From: Planotetraspora thailandica
Lineage (GTDB): Bacteria > Actinomycetota > Actinomycetes > Streptosporangiales > Streptosporangiaceae
DNA length: 48,578 nt
Direction: 5' to 3'
Assembly: GCF_016863335.1 (NCBI RefSeq)
Contig: NZ_BOOR01000080.1
Coordinates: forward strand, 1 to 48,578
Position 1 is the first letter of the stretch; each line of letters starts with the position of its first letter. A model generated the notes under the pieces. That model saw only the letters and a program-made list of their open reading frames with translations. It was not told the DNA's origin and ran no database searches. Shown here in pieces: positions 25,024 to 33,732 of this stretch. A program made the translations under genes and the position numbers.

Positions 25024-25167
25024 GCAACCTACACCGGCGTGGCTGACCGGCCGCTGCCGGTGACCGAGTCCGCCGCCGCGCGGCAGCTGTCGCTGCCGTG
25101 CTACCCGGGCATGACCACTTCCTTCGGCCGGGAGGCCGTCCTGGAAGCGCGCCAGCTCAGGGCCTAA
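25024..25167 (+). pseudogene. DegT/DnrJ aminotransferase C-terminal fragment
   Basis: A 47-codon frame reads TGVADRPLPVTESAAARQLS then LPCYPGMT, the conserved end of PLP sugar aminotransferases (CHxxAY...LPxxPxLT pattern). The next residues are unrelated and stop at TAA. No upstream part exists. In the opposite direction a 50-codon open stretch (25165-25310) reads protein-like but is not recognised. No other gene is seen in 24909-25395. Confidence 0.5.
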
Positions 25168-25321
25168 TGAATGGCTGTCGACGAGCCACCGAGAGGTGTA
25201 GTGGTCGAGAACCGTGCAGGCGGCATCGAAGTAGATCAGGACGACAGGCCGGCTGACTTCGACCCGATGGTGATCCCGGTGATAGGCCTCGTTTCGGTAG
25301 TCGATGCCTGAACCGGATACG

Positions 25322-25356
25322 GCGCGGGGCCCCGGTATGAGCCGGGACCCCGCGTT
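25322..25356. terminator. Strong hairpin terminator
   Basis: CGCGGGGCCCCGG (25322-25334) pairs with CCGGGACCCCGCG (25341-25353), 12 of 13 pairs, six-base loop, TTT on the plus-strand side. It can stop transcripts from the left and also follows the DUF305 gene ending at 25396. Confidence 0.7.
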
Positions 25357-25395
25357 TCCACGTCACCCGATCATGGAAATGACCCGTTGTCCCGT

Positions 25396-26046
25396 TTATC
25401 CCCCCATCGGGGCGAGCAGTTTCTGCATCCGGTCGATCTCGATGCGCTGGTCGGCGTCGACATGGCCGGCGAACTGGTCGATTTCCGGTTCCTGGCCTCC
25501 CTTGTCGGCATAGAGCTGCTCCACCATCTGCAGCGCGCCCATGTGGTGCTGAATCATGTACCGGTAAAACAGCCGGTCGAATGTCGCGCCCTTGGCGTTC
25601 TGCAGTTCGGCCATCTGCTCCTCGGTGAGCATTCCCGGCATCAGATCGCCGCTCTGATGGTCGTGGCCGGAATCCACGCTGGGCACCTGCTGGAGCCGCG
25701 CCCGAAGCCAGCGCACCATCAGCCCGATCTCATCCTGCTGCGAGACCTCGATCCGCTTGGCGAGCCGCGGGAGGTCCTTGCTCGCGCTACGGCCCGCGAC
25801 CAGACCGGTCATCCGCAACGCCTGGGAGTGGTGTCGGATCATGCCTTGCATGAATCGCACGTCGGCGTCGGTGTACTCGCGTCCGTCGGAGCGCGGCACC
25901 TCGTCGGCGGGAAGTACCTTGCTGGTCTGTCCTGGCGCTCCCGGCTGAACGACGGTCGCTTTCGGGCCTTCGGCCGTACACGCGGTGAGCGTGGCAGCGA
26001 TCAGCAGAGGCGGAAGGAACCGCTGGAACAGTTTCGATGACTTCAT
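25396..26046 (-). CDS. DUF305-family lipoprotein
   Basis: 216 residues. Lipoprotein signal with lipobox LTAC (C23) after a hydrophobic stretch. DUF305 is a ferritin-like four-helix bundle with duplicated His pairs: FMQGMIRHHSQALRM (about 65-79) and YMIQHHMGALQMVEQL (about 163-178), plus Met-rich segments (GHDHQSGDLMPGMLTEEQM). Such His/Met patterns suggest binding of copper or another transition metal at the outer face of the membrane; biochemical proof for the family is thin. It is divergent from the LVIVD-repeat gene, a pairing common in actinobacteria as I recall, so the two likely act together. Confidence 0.92.
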   Translation of the reverse strand: MKSSKLFQRFLPPLLIAATLTACTAEGPKATVVQPGAPGQTSKVLPADEVPRSDGREYTDADVRFMQGMIRHHSQALRMTGLVAGRSASKDLPRLAKRIEVSQQDEIGLMVRWLRARLQQVPSVDSGHDHQSGDLMPGMLTEEQMAELQNAKGATFDRLFYRYMIQHHMGALQMVEQLYADKGGQEPEIDQFAGHVDADQRIEIDRMQKLLAPMGG

Positions 26047-26248
26047 GGTCTGCGCTTGCTTCCGAACGTGCTGGGGGCCGGGCTAAACCGGAGGATGTGA
26101 CACCTATAGCACATTTACCGAAAATTCAGTTACTGTCTCCCCAGCATCGCGTAGATCTTGCCGGATTGGCTGGACATAAGACATCCAGTGGTTAAGTCAC
26201 GCGGCGCGTAGTCATGCCAGAAAGACCCAGAAAAGGAGGGTGCGACCG

Positions 26249-28051
26249 ATGCATATCGGCCGTACGGCACATTGGGGACGTGCTTGGTTACGCAAACTCA
26301 GTGTCATCGCCGCGGGAACGGTCCTGGTGGGACTCATGCCCGCGACGGCGATGGCCGATGACGCCGATCCACGAATCGGGCTGGGCGCCGGGTGGCTCGA
26401 TGCCCAGCAGGCCGCCAGCGGGCTGGAGCTCCTGGCCCACCAGGATCGGCCCGAGGGCTTCTACCAGCCCTCCAACCCGGGCAACCTGTCGTACGCCAAC
26501 TCCGACATGGCGTTCAGCGGCAAGTACGCGTTCGTGGGCAACTTCAACGGCTTCAACATCTACGACATCTCCGCACCCTCGAACCCGGTCCTGACCACGT
26601 CCGTGGTGTGCCCCGGCGGCCAAGGCGATATGTCCGTGTACGGCAACCTCCTTTTCATGTCGGTGGAGGAGACCCGAGGACGGCTGGACTGCGGCACCCA
26701 GGGCGCGAGTGGCACGGTCAACCCGGACCGCTTCCGCGGCGTCCGCGTCTTCGACGTGAGCGACATCACCAAGCCGGTCCAGGTGGCCGCCGTGCAGACC
26801 TGCCGCGGGTCTCACACGCACACTCTCGTCACCAGCAAGGACGACCCGGAGAACGTCTACGTCTACGTCTCCGGCACGGCCGGTGTCCGCTCGGGCGCCG
26901 AACTGGCCGGCTGCGCGAACACGGCGGCGACCGACCCGAACACGTCCCTGTGGCGGATCGACATCATCCGGGTGCCGCTGGCCGCCCCGCAGAACGCCTC
27001 GATCGTGAACCAGCCCCGGCTGTTCGCGGACCCGGAGACCGGGGCGCTCGACGGCCTGCAGAACAACCCGGCCACTCCTCAGCACCCGTCCGGCTCGAAC
27101 TGGTCGCCCCGGCCGGTCACCAACCACTGCCACGACATCACCGCGTACTCCGAGATCGGCCTGGCTGCGGCCGCCTGCGCGGGTAACGGGCTCCTGCTGG
27201 ACATCTCCGACCCGGCCAATCCCGTCCGGCTCGACGAGGTCTCGGACCCGAACTTCGCGTACTGGCACTCGGCCACGCTGAACAACGACGGGACGAAGGT
27301 CATCTTCACCGACGAGTGGGGCGGCGGCACCGGGGCGCGTTGCCGGACCACCGACGAGCCTTCGTGGGGCGCGGACGCGATCTACGACATCGTGGACGGC
27401 AAGCTCAAGTTCGCCAGCTACTACAAGCTCCCGGTCGCGCAGACGACGCAGGAGAACTGTGTGGCGCACAACGGCTCGCTCATCCCCGTACCCGGACGGG
27501 ACATCATGGTCCAGGCCTGGTACCAGGGCGGCGTCTCGGCGTTCGACTTCACCGACTCCGCACACCCGCGCGAGATCGCGTTCTTCGACCGCGGCCCGAT
27601 CAACGCGAGTTCCCTGGTCACCGGCGGCTTCTGGTCCGCGTACTACTACAACGGCCATATCTACGGCAGCGAGATCGCCCGCGGGTTCGACGCGTTCGCG
27701 CTGACCCCGAGCGAGCACCTGGACCAGGCGGAGATCGACGCCGCCGCGACGGTCGGCTTCGACAGGTTCAACGCGCAGCACCAGCCCAAGCTGAGCTGGC
27801 CGGCGAGCTTCGAACTCGTGCGGGCCTACTACGCGCAGGCACTGCGCACCGGCACCCTGAAAGCCAATACGGCCGCGAACGTTCGCAAGTTCGTCGACCG
27901 GGCGGAGCGGTTCACCGACGGGCCGCAGAAGAAGGCCGCCGTGGCGCAGCTTCGCGCCGTCTCCCACCAGCTCGACACCTCCGTCAGCGCGCAAGCCACG
28001 CTGGCGAAGTCGCTGAACGACCTCGCCGACGCGCTCGACCGTACGGCATAG
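26249..28051 (+). CDS. Secreted LVIVD-repeat beta-propeller protein
   Basis: 600 residues. Signal peptide (basic RTAHWGRAWLRK, hydrophobic core, cleavage near AMADD). The body is a series of LVIVD-type blades: YAFVGNFNGFNIYDISAPSN, VRVFDVSDITKPVQVAAV, GLLLDISDPANPVRLDEV, VSAFDFTDSAHPREIAFF. This predicts a beta-propeller. Conserved HTHTL, NHCHDI, YWHSA and CVAHNG histidines may form a metal site. The C-terminal 110 residues are helical. ATG 26249 is set by AAGGAGG nine bases upstream; GTG 26240 abuts that site. The divergent DUF305 lipoprotein probably shares its function. Intergenic 26170-26188 carries a CTGGA/TCCAG dyad. Confidence 0.9.
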   Translation: MHIGRTAHWGRAWLRKLSVIAAGTVLVGLMPATAMADDADPRIGLGAGWLDAQQAASGLELLAHQDRPEGFYQPSNPGNLSYANSDMAFSGKYAFVGNFNGFNIYDISAPSNPVLTTSVVCPGGQGDMSVYGNLLFMSVEETRGRLDCGTQGASGTVNPDRFRGVRVFDVSDITKPVQVAAVQTCRGSHTHTLVTSKDDPENVYVYVSGTAGVRSGAELAGCANTAATDPNTSLWRIDIIRVPLAAPQNASIVNQPRLFADPETGALDGLQNNPATPQHPSGSNWSPRPVTNHCHDITAYSEIGLAAAACAGNGLLLDISDPANPVRLDEVSDPNFAYWHSATLNNDGTKVIFTDEWGGGTGARCRTTDEPSWGADAIYDIVDGKLKFASYYKLPVAQTTQENCVAHNGSLIPVPGRDIMVQAWYQGGVSAFDFTDSAHPREIAFFDRGPINASSLVTGGFWSAYYYNGHIYGSEIARGFDAFALTPSEHLDQAEIDAAATVGFDRFNAQHQPKLSWPASFELVRAYYAQALRTGTLKANTAANVRKFVDRAERFTDGPQKKAAVAQLRAVSHQLDTSVSAQATLAKSLNDLADALDRTA

Positions 28052-28276
28052 CGGACGAGAGGGGGCGCCCCGCCCGGCGCGTCCCCTCAACTCCGTCGTG
28101 CGATCAGTCGCCGGCGGTTCAGCGTCGGCGATGGCGACGACTGGCAGTGATGATGTGGATGAGCGCCTCTCGGCGGGGTTTGACCCAACGACTGACAGTG
28201 AGGTCGGGAGACGGCGCTCTCGGTGATGTCCCGTCGGGCCTGCTCTTGATCTGAGTGACTATTTGAGTGACAACGG

Positions 28277-28312
28277 CCACGGACGCCCGCAGGGTGGTAC
28301 GGACGTCCGTGG
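28277..28312. repeat. Inverted repeat next to tRNA fragment
   Basis: CCACGGACG (28277-28285) and CGTCCGTGG (28304-28312) are a perfect nine-base inverted repeat with an 18-base gap, about 60 bases left of the tRNA-Val fragment. It could be an integrase arm site of the former element or a terminator. Confidence 0.4.
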
Positions 28313-28369
28313 ACTGTTGGCTGAGGTCAGGGCCCCTTGCCCAACAGGTCGGCAATCTCGCCAATCTGC

Positions 28370-28414
28370 TTCACACCGAAGAGGTCACTGGTTCGATCCC
28401 AGTGTCGCCCACCA
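28370..28414 (+). other. 3' half of tRNA-Val(CAC), probable attachment-site scar
   Basis: TTCACAC is a seven-base anticodon loop with anticodon CAC. It is followed by CGAAG (3' anticodon stem), AGGTC variable loop, the T-arm ACTGG-TTCGATC-CCAGT, acceptor strand GTCGCCC, discriminator A and CCA. To the left the sequence does not provide the 5' anticodon stem (needs CTTCG), D-arm or acceptor strand (needs GGGCGAC). A clean break at the anticodon loop is what tyrosine-recombinase integration leaves at the distal end of an element. The native-looking terminator after it implies the element lay to the left. No integrase gene is in the window. Confidence 0.75.
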
Positions 28415-28431
28415 GGTTGTCGCAGTTCAGA

Positions 28432-28464
28432 GGCCGGATCCCATGTGTGGGAGTCCGGCCTTTT
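28432..28464 (+). terminator. Intrinsic terminator of the tRNA-Val locus
   Basis: GGCCGGA (28432-28438) and TCCGGCC (28454-28460) with an inner CCCA/TGGG extension, directly followed by TTTT. It lies 18 bases after the tRNA CCA end, the classic place for a tRNA terminator. Confidence 0.8.
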
Positions 28465-29245
28465 GATCGTCTGACCCCGATCTGACCCTCGGATCGACCG
28501 TCACTCGCCAGTATCCAAGATCGGATGCTGTGGCTTTTTTGTTGTGTCACCGTGATCGAGCTCTCTGACGGCGGTCGCCAACTCGTGGCCGGCTTCATCA
28601 TCAGCGCCGCGCGCCTGGAGCGCGGCCGGAGTAGTGGCTACGACGCTCAGCCGTAGGGGTCGGCGTCGCTCATCGCTGTTTGGCGGCTCTGCAGCGACTT
28701 TCTCATGCTGCGACGATTTCGGCGGGCTCTCAAGCAGAACTTGCCCTGACTCTCACGCCAGGGTGTCTTGTCTCGGGTAGGCGCTGCCCGGGACACAAGG
28801 CCCTATCCAAATCGGGCATTGGGGGATGAATCGGGCATTTGTATGCCGTCCTTTATTTCCGTGCGGCACAAAGAATTGTTCACGCCAAGGGCTGTCGCAT
28901 AGCGATTGAAGCCTGTGGAGCCTCGAGTCAATGGATGCGTTTAGTGATTGACCAGGTGCAGGCCGACACTGTATTGGATGCTGAAAACTCAAACTATGAT
29001 CAACATCACTCTCGCCACACGTGTGCGCAGGGGTGTGTCCCGGACTCGGATGATCTTACTTACCCTTTATTTCTAAAGGCCCTGAACGGCTGGTTAACCT
29101 GACGCTTACCTAGTGCCGTCGAGTAAGCGTCGATGCTGCAGGTTGTGACGTTGATCGTTTGTTCACTTAGGCGTGCTTGAACCGTTATGTCCCTAATTGC
29201 TTGACTTTGCCCGGTCATGAAGAACATGCCCAGGGCGGGGAAACG
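28465..29245. other. Gene-free, AT-richer region with short direct repeat
   Basis: About 780 bases with no supported gene. AATCGGGCATT occurs twice (28810-28820, 28829-28839; 19-base period). Base composition is visibly lower in GC than the flanks from about 28830 on, which fits promoter DNA for the surface-protein genes or foreign DNA. Frames here encode no recognisable protein. Confidence 0.4.
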
Positions 29246-29692
29246 ATGGTGTGGGGCGATATGCGCCGTCATGTCAGAACGCGGCAATGGCGAGGGATTG
29301 GCCGCAGGGCATTCGTCGCCATGGTGCCAACGGTGCTAGTGGATCCACTTCTCGTGTTGAGCGGGGCTACGCAGGCCGCTGAGGTGAATACGACGTCTAA
29401 GTCTGCTGCTGTTGCCTTCCGGCAGGACGCGGTGTCTGCGTCGATGGCGGCGCGCACGCAGAAGGCGCGCGTTGAGGTGACCGACGAACGCACCGAAACC
29501 ACGACCGTGTGGGCGAATCCGAACAGGTCGTTCACACGGGAGCAGTCGTTCGCGCCGATCCGTGCTCGGGCGGTGCTCGGCATCCCCTGGAGCGCGGTTG
29601 GTGCCGCGACCATCTCGCCGATCACTGTATGGGCGCCTGGCCAGGGTGGCATCCCGGCGGACGGTGTCGCGTTCGGGGCGGTGGTCCAGTGA
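29246..29692 (+). pseudogene. Truncated N-terminal paralogue of the DNRLRE/LamG surface protein
   Basis: 148 codons. A basic n-region (RRHVRTRQWRGIGRR) and hydrophobic stretch ending near ATQAAE give a signal peptide. Then ARVEVTDERTETTTVWANPN followed by RSFTREQSFAPIRAR is the conserved opening that big actinobacterial surface or RHS-type proteins share; the next gene has the equivalent ALNLRTDRSETYAQPDGTFT. After PIRAR the match fails and the frame ends in a Pro/Gly-rich tail. It may still be made as a small secreted protein. TGA overlaps the next gene's GTG, perhaps by chance. ATG 29246 follows GGCGGGGAAAC. Confidence 0.5.
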
Positions 29693-32600
29693 GGCGTCGC
29701 AGTAGGGCAGAGGTAGAGACAGCACGGACGATGGGGAGCAAGAGCGTGCCTGGAGCCAGGTGGCAGCGCGGGAAATGGCGTGGTGGGTTCGTTTCTGCCA
29801 CGGCCGGGATGGTGTTTGCGGCGGGGCTGGTGGGCTACCCGGCGCACGGCCCGGTGACGGCGTCGCCTGCGGCAGCGGTCGAGGCTGACCCGGCTGCGCC
29901 TGCGTACTCGGAGAATGACGCCCAGAGCGCGGCAACCTCCACTGGCAAGCGGGTGGAGGCGTTGAATCTGCGCACGGATCGCAGTGAGACGTATGCGCAG
30001 CCGGATGGAACTTTCACCACGGTTGAGCATGTGCAGCCGGTGCGGACGTGGCAGGGCGGCAAGTGGGAGGATCTGGACACCACACTGGTCCGGCGTCCCG
30101 ACGGGACGTGGTCGCCCAAGGCGGCGACAGTGGGATTGTTCATATCCGGCGGTGGTGATAGCCCGTTCGTGACCATGCGCCAGGCGGGGAAGACGATGTC
30201 GGTGGGCTGGCCCGGGTCGCTTCCGCAGCCGCACGTTCAGGGGAACACGGCAACGTTCAGCAATGTGCTTCCGGACGTCGACCTGGTGGTCCGGGCTGAC
30301 GTTGACGGCTACTCGCACCTGCTGGTCGTCAAGTCCGCCGAGGCTGCTGCGAACCCGGATCTCGCTCGGATCGAGTTGCCGGTCGAGACCGGCGGAGTGC
30401 GTCTGGAGGAGCAGCCCGGGGGCGGGATCGCCGCGGTGGAGTCGGGCGCGGGAGGCCCGGTGTTCGAGGCTCCCGAGCCGATCATGTGGGACAGCAGCAC
30501 CGCGGCGGCACCGGCCGGTGTGATGTCGAGGGCGACTTCGGCGGGTGTGAGCGGGGAGTCCGAGCCGGGGGATCTGCGGGAAGGTCCTGGCGATGACTCC
30601 CAGGTGGCTCCCGTCGGACTGGAGGTGCGCGACGACGCGTTCGTACTGACGCCGGATGCTCAACTGCTGGCTTCGGCGACCTATCCGCTCTACATCGACC
30701 CGGTGGCCAAGACCTACACCCGGTCCGGCTGGGCGATGGTCTCGTCGTATCACTCGAGGCAGGAGCACTGGAAGTTCTCCGATGACGAGGGCGTGGGTCG
30801 GTGCCCGGCCGATGTCTCGTCGTTGTGCGCGAGCAGCAACGATGTGAAGCGGCAGTTTTATGCGGTGCCGACTTCGTCCCTCGCAGGCAAGGACATCATC
30901 TCGGCAGAGTTCGCCATCACGCTGACCAGCGCCTACAACGGCACGGCCCGCTCGGTGGCGCTGTCCCGAGTGAACAGCACCGGCTCAAGTGCGATCAGCT
31001 CCTCGACCAACTGGTCCAACCAGCCCTCCTCCAAGGCGGCCGTCGACACCGCGTCGACCTCGGCGCGGGCGGGATCGTGCACCTCGACCAACCAGAACCT
31101 GCGGTTCAACGCCAAGTCGGCGGTGCAGCAGGCGGCCGACTCGGGCTGGGCGACCACGACCTTCCGGCTGGCCGCGGGCGATGAGTCGGGCTACGCCTAC
31201 TGGAACCGGTTCTGCGGCAACGGCCAGCTGGAGGTCACCTACAACCGGCCGCCGCTGGCGCCGTCGCAGTCCACGATGTCCATCAGCCCCGGTGGAGCGT
31301 GCGTGCACGGCGCGTCCCGTCCGTACACCGACTCCCTGCCGATGATGTACGCGACGATCCAGGACTACGACCACAACGACAACCCCGGTCAGACTGAGAC
31401 GCTGAAGGCTCAGTTCGAGGTCTCCTGGACGCCGAGCGGTGGCAGCACGGTCACCAAGACGTTCACCACCGGCACTGCGACGACCTCCAGCGTCAGCAGT
31501 TCCAACACCCAGACCGGGCAGCACATGTTCTCGGCGAAGGTCGGCACCTCTGGTACGGTCTCCGCGCCGAGCACCTACACCATCCCCGAGAACGTCGTGG
31601 TCTCCTGGCGGGCGCGGGGCAATGATGGCACGGCCTGGGGAGATTGGTCCCCAGTGAAATGCGAGTTCATGTACGGCCACACCACGCCGGCCCCGCCGGA
31701 GGTGACGTCGTCGCAGTACCCGGACGACGACCAGTGGCACCCGGGCGTGGGTGACGAGGGCAGCTTCACCTTCACTTCAGCCTCCTCGGACGTGGTCGCC
31801 TACCGATACTTCTTCGATGGTGAGCCTCAGCTCACGGTGAATGCGGGCACTGGCGCCGGCAAGCCGGCGACGATCCGCTGGACGCCCATGTGGGAGGGCC
31901 CGCACGATTTGACGGTGTTTGCGGTGGACGCAGCGGGCAAGAGCCAGAAGAACCCAAACGGCTACCCGTTCCTGGTGGGCGCGGGCCGGCTGCCGGCGGC
32001 CGTGTGGAAGCTGGACGACGCTGCGGGCGCGCCGCAGGCTGCGGGACGCCCGGGTGATCCTGTGCTGACGGCGGGTTCCGGCGCGATCTTCGGCGTCGAC
32101 CAGCAGGGTGACCAGAAGAGCCGGGTCGCTGTGAAGCTCGACGGCACCGACGGCGGCTACCTGTCCACCAGCGGACCGGTGGTGGCCACGGACAAGTCGT
32201 TCGCGGTCGCGGCGTGGGTCTACCTGCCGTCGTTGCCGAGCCAGGACATGACGGTGGTGAGCCAGGATGGCACGGGTGGCGCGGGTTTCAGCCTCGGCTA
32301 CGACGGCGCTACCCAGAAGTGGGTCTTCCGTACGCCGGTGACGCCGCTGGACTCGATGGGTGACTGGAGGGTCGTGGACAGCACGCCGGCGGTAGCCGGG
32401 ATCTGGACCCACCTGGTCGGTGAGTACGACGCGGTGAAGCAGCAGCTGCTGCTGTACAAGCAGGGCGTTCCCGCGGCGGCTCCGGTGTCGCGCCCCACCC
32501 CGTGGAACGCGGACGGCGGCCTGCAGATCGGCCGGGAGCTGGCGATGTCCGGCTACACCAATGCGTTCACCGGCTCGGTGTCCGAGGTCCAGGTCTACGA

Positions 32601-33369
32601 CCGGATGGTGTCGGAGGAGGAACTGGCCGCGGCACAGGGCAGTCCGCCGGAGTTGGTGTCCTACTGGCCGCTGGAGGACGTGCTCAACGGTGTGTCCCCG
32701 GAGGCCTCCGGCCAAGCCGGTCTGGCCCTCGGCAGCGGCGCGTCGATCTACCACGTGGACGCCTCCTGCGAACCGGAGCTGGATCCCGAATGTGCTGCTC
32801 CTGAGTCGGCCCTGACCGGTGACGGACACCTGTTGCTTGACGGCACCCCTGAGTCCTACGCCTCACGCGATGCCGGACTCCTGGCCCGTCGGGGCAGCTT
32901 CGCCATCGCGGCGCAGGCCCGGATGGGTTCGGCGCTCCCGAGAGGTGACGAGACGGTGATGTCGCTGGCCGGCCCGAACGCCACCGCCGTGGTGGTTCGG
33001 TACTCCGCTGCCCATGGCAAGTGGCAGCTGGTGGTCACTGATCAGGACGCCGCGACGCCCCAGGAAACCTCGGCTGACGACAGTGCGGGGTCACCGCAGA
33101 CCACGGGCCGGGGTGACCACCTGACACTCGCCTTCGACGCGGTGACCGGCGTGGTGAGCCTGTACGTCAACGGGCAGTTCGGGGGTTCGCAGGTTGTGTG
33201 GCCGAACACCTGGGATTTCTCCACCGTCAGTGTTCAGGTCGGGCGCAGGCTGACCGGCTCAGTCGGCAGCGAGTTCTTCTCCGGAGCGCTGGACGAGGTC
33301 CGGGTCTACCAGGGCGTGGTCGATGCCCGGCGAGCCGTGGAGATCTACGCGGCCTCCAGCAGCGCCTGA
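29689..33369 (+). CDS. Giant secreted DNRLRE/LamG-domain surface protein
   Basis: 1226 residues. Signal peptide (RWQRGKWRGGFVSATAG then hydrophobic, cut near AAA-VEAD). The N-terminal module (about 60-160) has VRTWQGGKWEDLDTTLVRR, followed by a DNRLRE-type beta domain (KTYTRSGWAMVSSYHS ... YWNRFCGNGQLEVTYN, about 340-520), an Ig/fibronectin-like stretch, and two LamG/concanavalin-like jelly rolls (about 760-980 and 1000-1220; AVAAWVYLPS, GGLQIGRELA, GSVSEVQVYDRM; later LTLAFDAVTGVVSLYVNGQF and GALDEVRVYQG). No anchor or toxin domain follows. Probably binds glycans at the cell surface. GTG 29689 overlaps the upstream TGA; ATG 29731 is an alternative start. Confidence 0.88.
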   Translation: MRRRSRAEVETARTMGSKSVPGARWQRGKWRGGFVSATAGMVFAAGLVGYPAHGPVTASPAAAVEADPAAPAYSENDAQSAATSTGKRVEALNLRTDRSETYAQPDGTFTTVEHVQPVRTWQGGKWEDLDTTLVRRPDGTWSPKAATVGLFISGGGDSPFVTMRQAGKTMSVGWPGSLPQPHVQGNTATFSNVLPDVDLVVRADVDGYSHLLVVKSAEAAANPDLARIELPVETGGVRLEEQPGGGIAAVESGAGGPVFEAPEPIMWDSSTAAAPAGVMSRATSAGVSGESEPGDLREGPGDDSQVAPVGLEVRDDAFVLTPDAQLLASATYPLYIDPVAKTYTRSGWAMVSSYHSRQEHWKFSDDEGVGRCPADVSSLCASSNDVKRQFYAVPTSSLAGKDIISAEFAITLTSAYNGTARSVALSRVNSTGSSAISSSTNWSNQPSSKAAVDTASTSARAGSCTSTNQNLRFNAKSAVQQAADSGWATTTFRLAAGDESGYAYWNRFCGNGQLEVTYNRPPLAPSQSTMSISPGGACVHGASRPYTDSLPMMYATIQDYDHNDNPGQTETLKAQFEVSWTPSGGSTVTKTFTTGTATTSSVSSSNTQTGQHMFSAKVGTSGTVSAPSTYTIPENVVVSWRARGNDGTAWGDWSPVKCEFMYGHTTPAPPEVTSSQYPDDDQWHPGVGDEGSFTFTSASSDVVAYRYFFDGEPQLTVNAGTGAGKPATIRWTPMWEGPHDLTVFAVDAAGKSQKNPNGYPFLVGAGRLPAAVWKLDDAAGAPQAAGRPGDPVLTAGSGAIFGVDQQGDQKSRVAVKLDGTDGGYLSTSGPVVATDKSFAVAAWVYLPSLPSQDMTVVSQDGTGGAGFSLGYDGATQKWVFRTPVTPLDSMGDWRVVDSTPAVAGIWTHLVGEYDAVKQQLLLYKQGVPAAAPVSRPTPWNADGGLQIGRELAMSGYTNAFTGSVSEVQVYDRMVSEEELAAAQGSPPELVSYWPLEDVLNGVSPEASGQAGLALGSGASIYHVDASCEPELDPECAAPESALTGDGHLLLDGTPESYASRDAGLLARRGSFAIAAQARMGSALPRGDETVMSLAGPNATAVVVRYSAAHGKWQLVVTDQDAATPQETSADDSAGSPQTTGRGDHLTLAFDAVTGVVSLYVNGQFGGSQVVWPNTWDFSTVSVQVGRRLTGSVGSEFFSGALDEVRVYQGVVDARRAVEIYAASSSA

Positions 33370-33380
33370 TCGCGCACCAG

Positions 33381-33406
33381 AGGGGCGGGCACGGCAGCCC
33401 GCCCCT
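33381..33406 (+). terminator. Hairpin terminator after LamG gene
   Basis: AGGGGCGGGC (33381-33390), six-base loop, GCCCGCCCCT (33397-33406): ten perfect pairs, 12 bases after the stop. Confidence 0.85.
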
Positions 33407-33407
33407 C

Positions 33408-33732
33408 CTAATGGCCTCCTCGAGCTTGGCTTCGGCGCGCTGCCAGGCCTTATCGGCTTCGCGCTGGGTTGAGTAGGACGCAGACGTTCAGCTGCGTAAG
33501 GCTGCCCCCCGGGACGGTTCGCATTTGCCCGCCGGCCAGGTCGGCCTCGGTGGGGGGTGAGGAAGAGGTCGGTGACGTCGTCTTGGCCTGTCGTGGCGTT
33601 AGCGGAGTAGGCAATCGGATGCGGTGCTGTTGCGGCGTTCGTCGCGTTCTCGACGGATGTCGTGGACATTGCGCCGCACCCGGCCGCGACGAGGCCCAAC
33701 AATCCAACGGATGAGGGTATCCAACGACTCAT
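33408..33732 (-). pseudogene. Frameshifted lipoprotein gene
   Basis: Begins MSRWIPSSVGLLGLVAAGCG with lipobox VAAGC (C19) and a GGAG site eight bases before ATG 33732. The first frame is sensible to DDVTDLFLTP; a second frame continues TEADLAGGQMRTVPGGSLTQ and LNVCVL; a third ends SYSTQREADKAWQRAEAKLE. At least two frame changes are needed to join them, so no full product is made. The rebuilt product would be about 105 residues. Family not recognised. Confidence 0.6.

Noticed and set aside
25165-25310. Minus-strand open stretch GIDYRNEAYHRDHHRVEVSR.
   Set aside because: Looks protein-like but has no start, no recognised family and only 50 codons; left unassigned.
26288-28090. 600-codon minus-strand frame.
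   Set aside because: Antisense shadow of the LVIVD gene, which has a signal peptide and repeats in the plus frame.
28267-28601. Two open frames through the tRNA fragment, containing EEVTGSIPVSPT (plus strand) and GDTGIEPVTSSV (minus strand).
   Set aside because: These strings are translations of the tRNA 3' end and its complement, a well-known source of false genes.
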